A stretch of DNA of 15,209 bases from Clostridiales bacterium UBA1206 (lineage in GTDB: Bacteria; Bacillota; Clostridia; Oscillospirales; CAG-382). Shown here piece after piece: positions 15,208 to 15,209 of this stretch; positions within the stretch are counted from its first letter, which is position 1; every line of letters begins with the position of its first letter. The position numbers and the translations under genes were made by a program. A model generated the notes under the pieces. The model saw only the letters and a list, made by a program, of their open reading frames with translations, was not told the origin of the DNA and searched no databases. The stretch lies in contig DBXS01000003.1 of the NCBI GenBank assembly GCA_002310055.1, forward strand, positions 11,864 through 27,072, written 5' to 3'.

Positions 15208-15209
15208 TC

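Noticed and set aside
1..15209. CRISPR arrays, tRNA or rRNA genes, insertion sequences, phage genes
   Set aside because: No spaced direct repeats, tRNA-like folds, transposase or phage-type products were found in any gap; every gap over 90 bases is accounted for by leaders, promoters and hairpins.

Overview
The window reads as a chromosomal segment of a Gram-positive-type, Clostridia-like bacterium (Bacillota), probably an uncultured gut lineage. This lineage call is inference. It rests on the strong GGAGG-type ribosome binding sites, a diderm-free lipoprotein plus C-terminally anchored surface protein, a PurF of the Bacillus-type class with a short propeptide and iron-sulfur cysteines, and a C-terminal Cys-x2-Cys surface-protein tail common in Clostridia. 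Coding DNA is moderately GC-rich with AT-rich intergenic gaps. There are no tRNA, rRNA, CRISPR or insertion-sequence signals.

Left part (1-7425), nucleotide biosynthesis. purA (cut by the window edge), purB and guaA are packed on the + strand with gaps of 9 and 3 bases and look like one operon. They carry IMP to AMP (purA, purB) and XMP to GMP (guaA). A 196-base gap holding a stop-codon hairpin, an AT-rich inverted repeat, a 12-base direct repeat and a candidate promoter precedes pyrG (UTP to CTP). A bidirectional terminator separates pyrG from the convergent purF, the committed step of purine synthesis. purF has a consensus promoter followed almost immediately by a long intrinsic-terminator hairpin, which suggests attenuation.

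Middle (7426-12542), carbohydrate-type accessory genes. A divergent promoter region with an inverted ACGCGTAT operator-like pair drives a solute-binding lipoprotein. After an intercistronic hairpin come an SGNH-fold hydrolase and, overlapping it by 4 bases, a right-handed beta-helix protein resembling glycoside hydrolase family 110 (alpha-galactosidases). Neither enzyme has a signal peptide, so the likely scheme is capture of a glycan outside the cell and de-esterification and glycosidic cleavage inside it. No transporter permease is in the window.

Right part (12543-15209). A bidirectional terminator separates that cluster from a convergent gene for a large secreted protein. It has a signal peptide, two LamG/concanavalin-like domains, a calcineurin-like metallophosphoesterase domain with unusual metal-site residues, a Cys/His tail motif and a C-terminal membrane anchor. 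Its own promoter lies near the right edge.

The most interesting items are the purF leader attenuator, the intracellular SGNH plus GH110-like pair, and the LamG-phosphoesterase surface protein.
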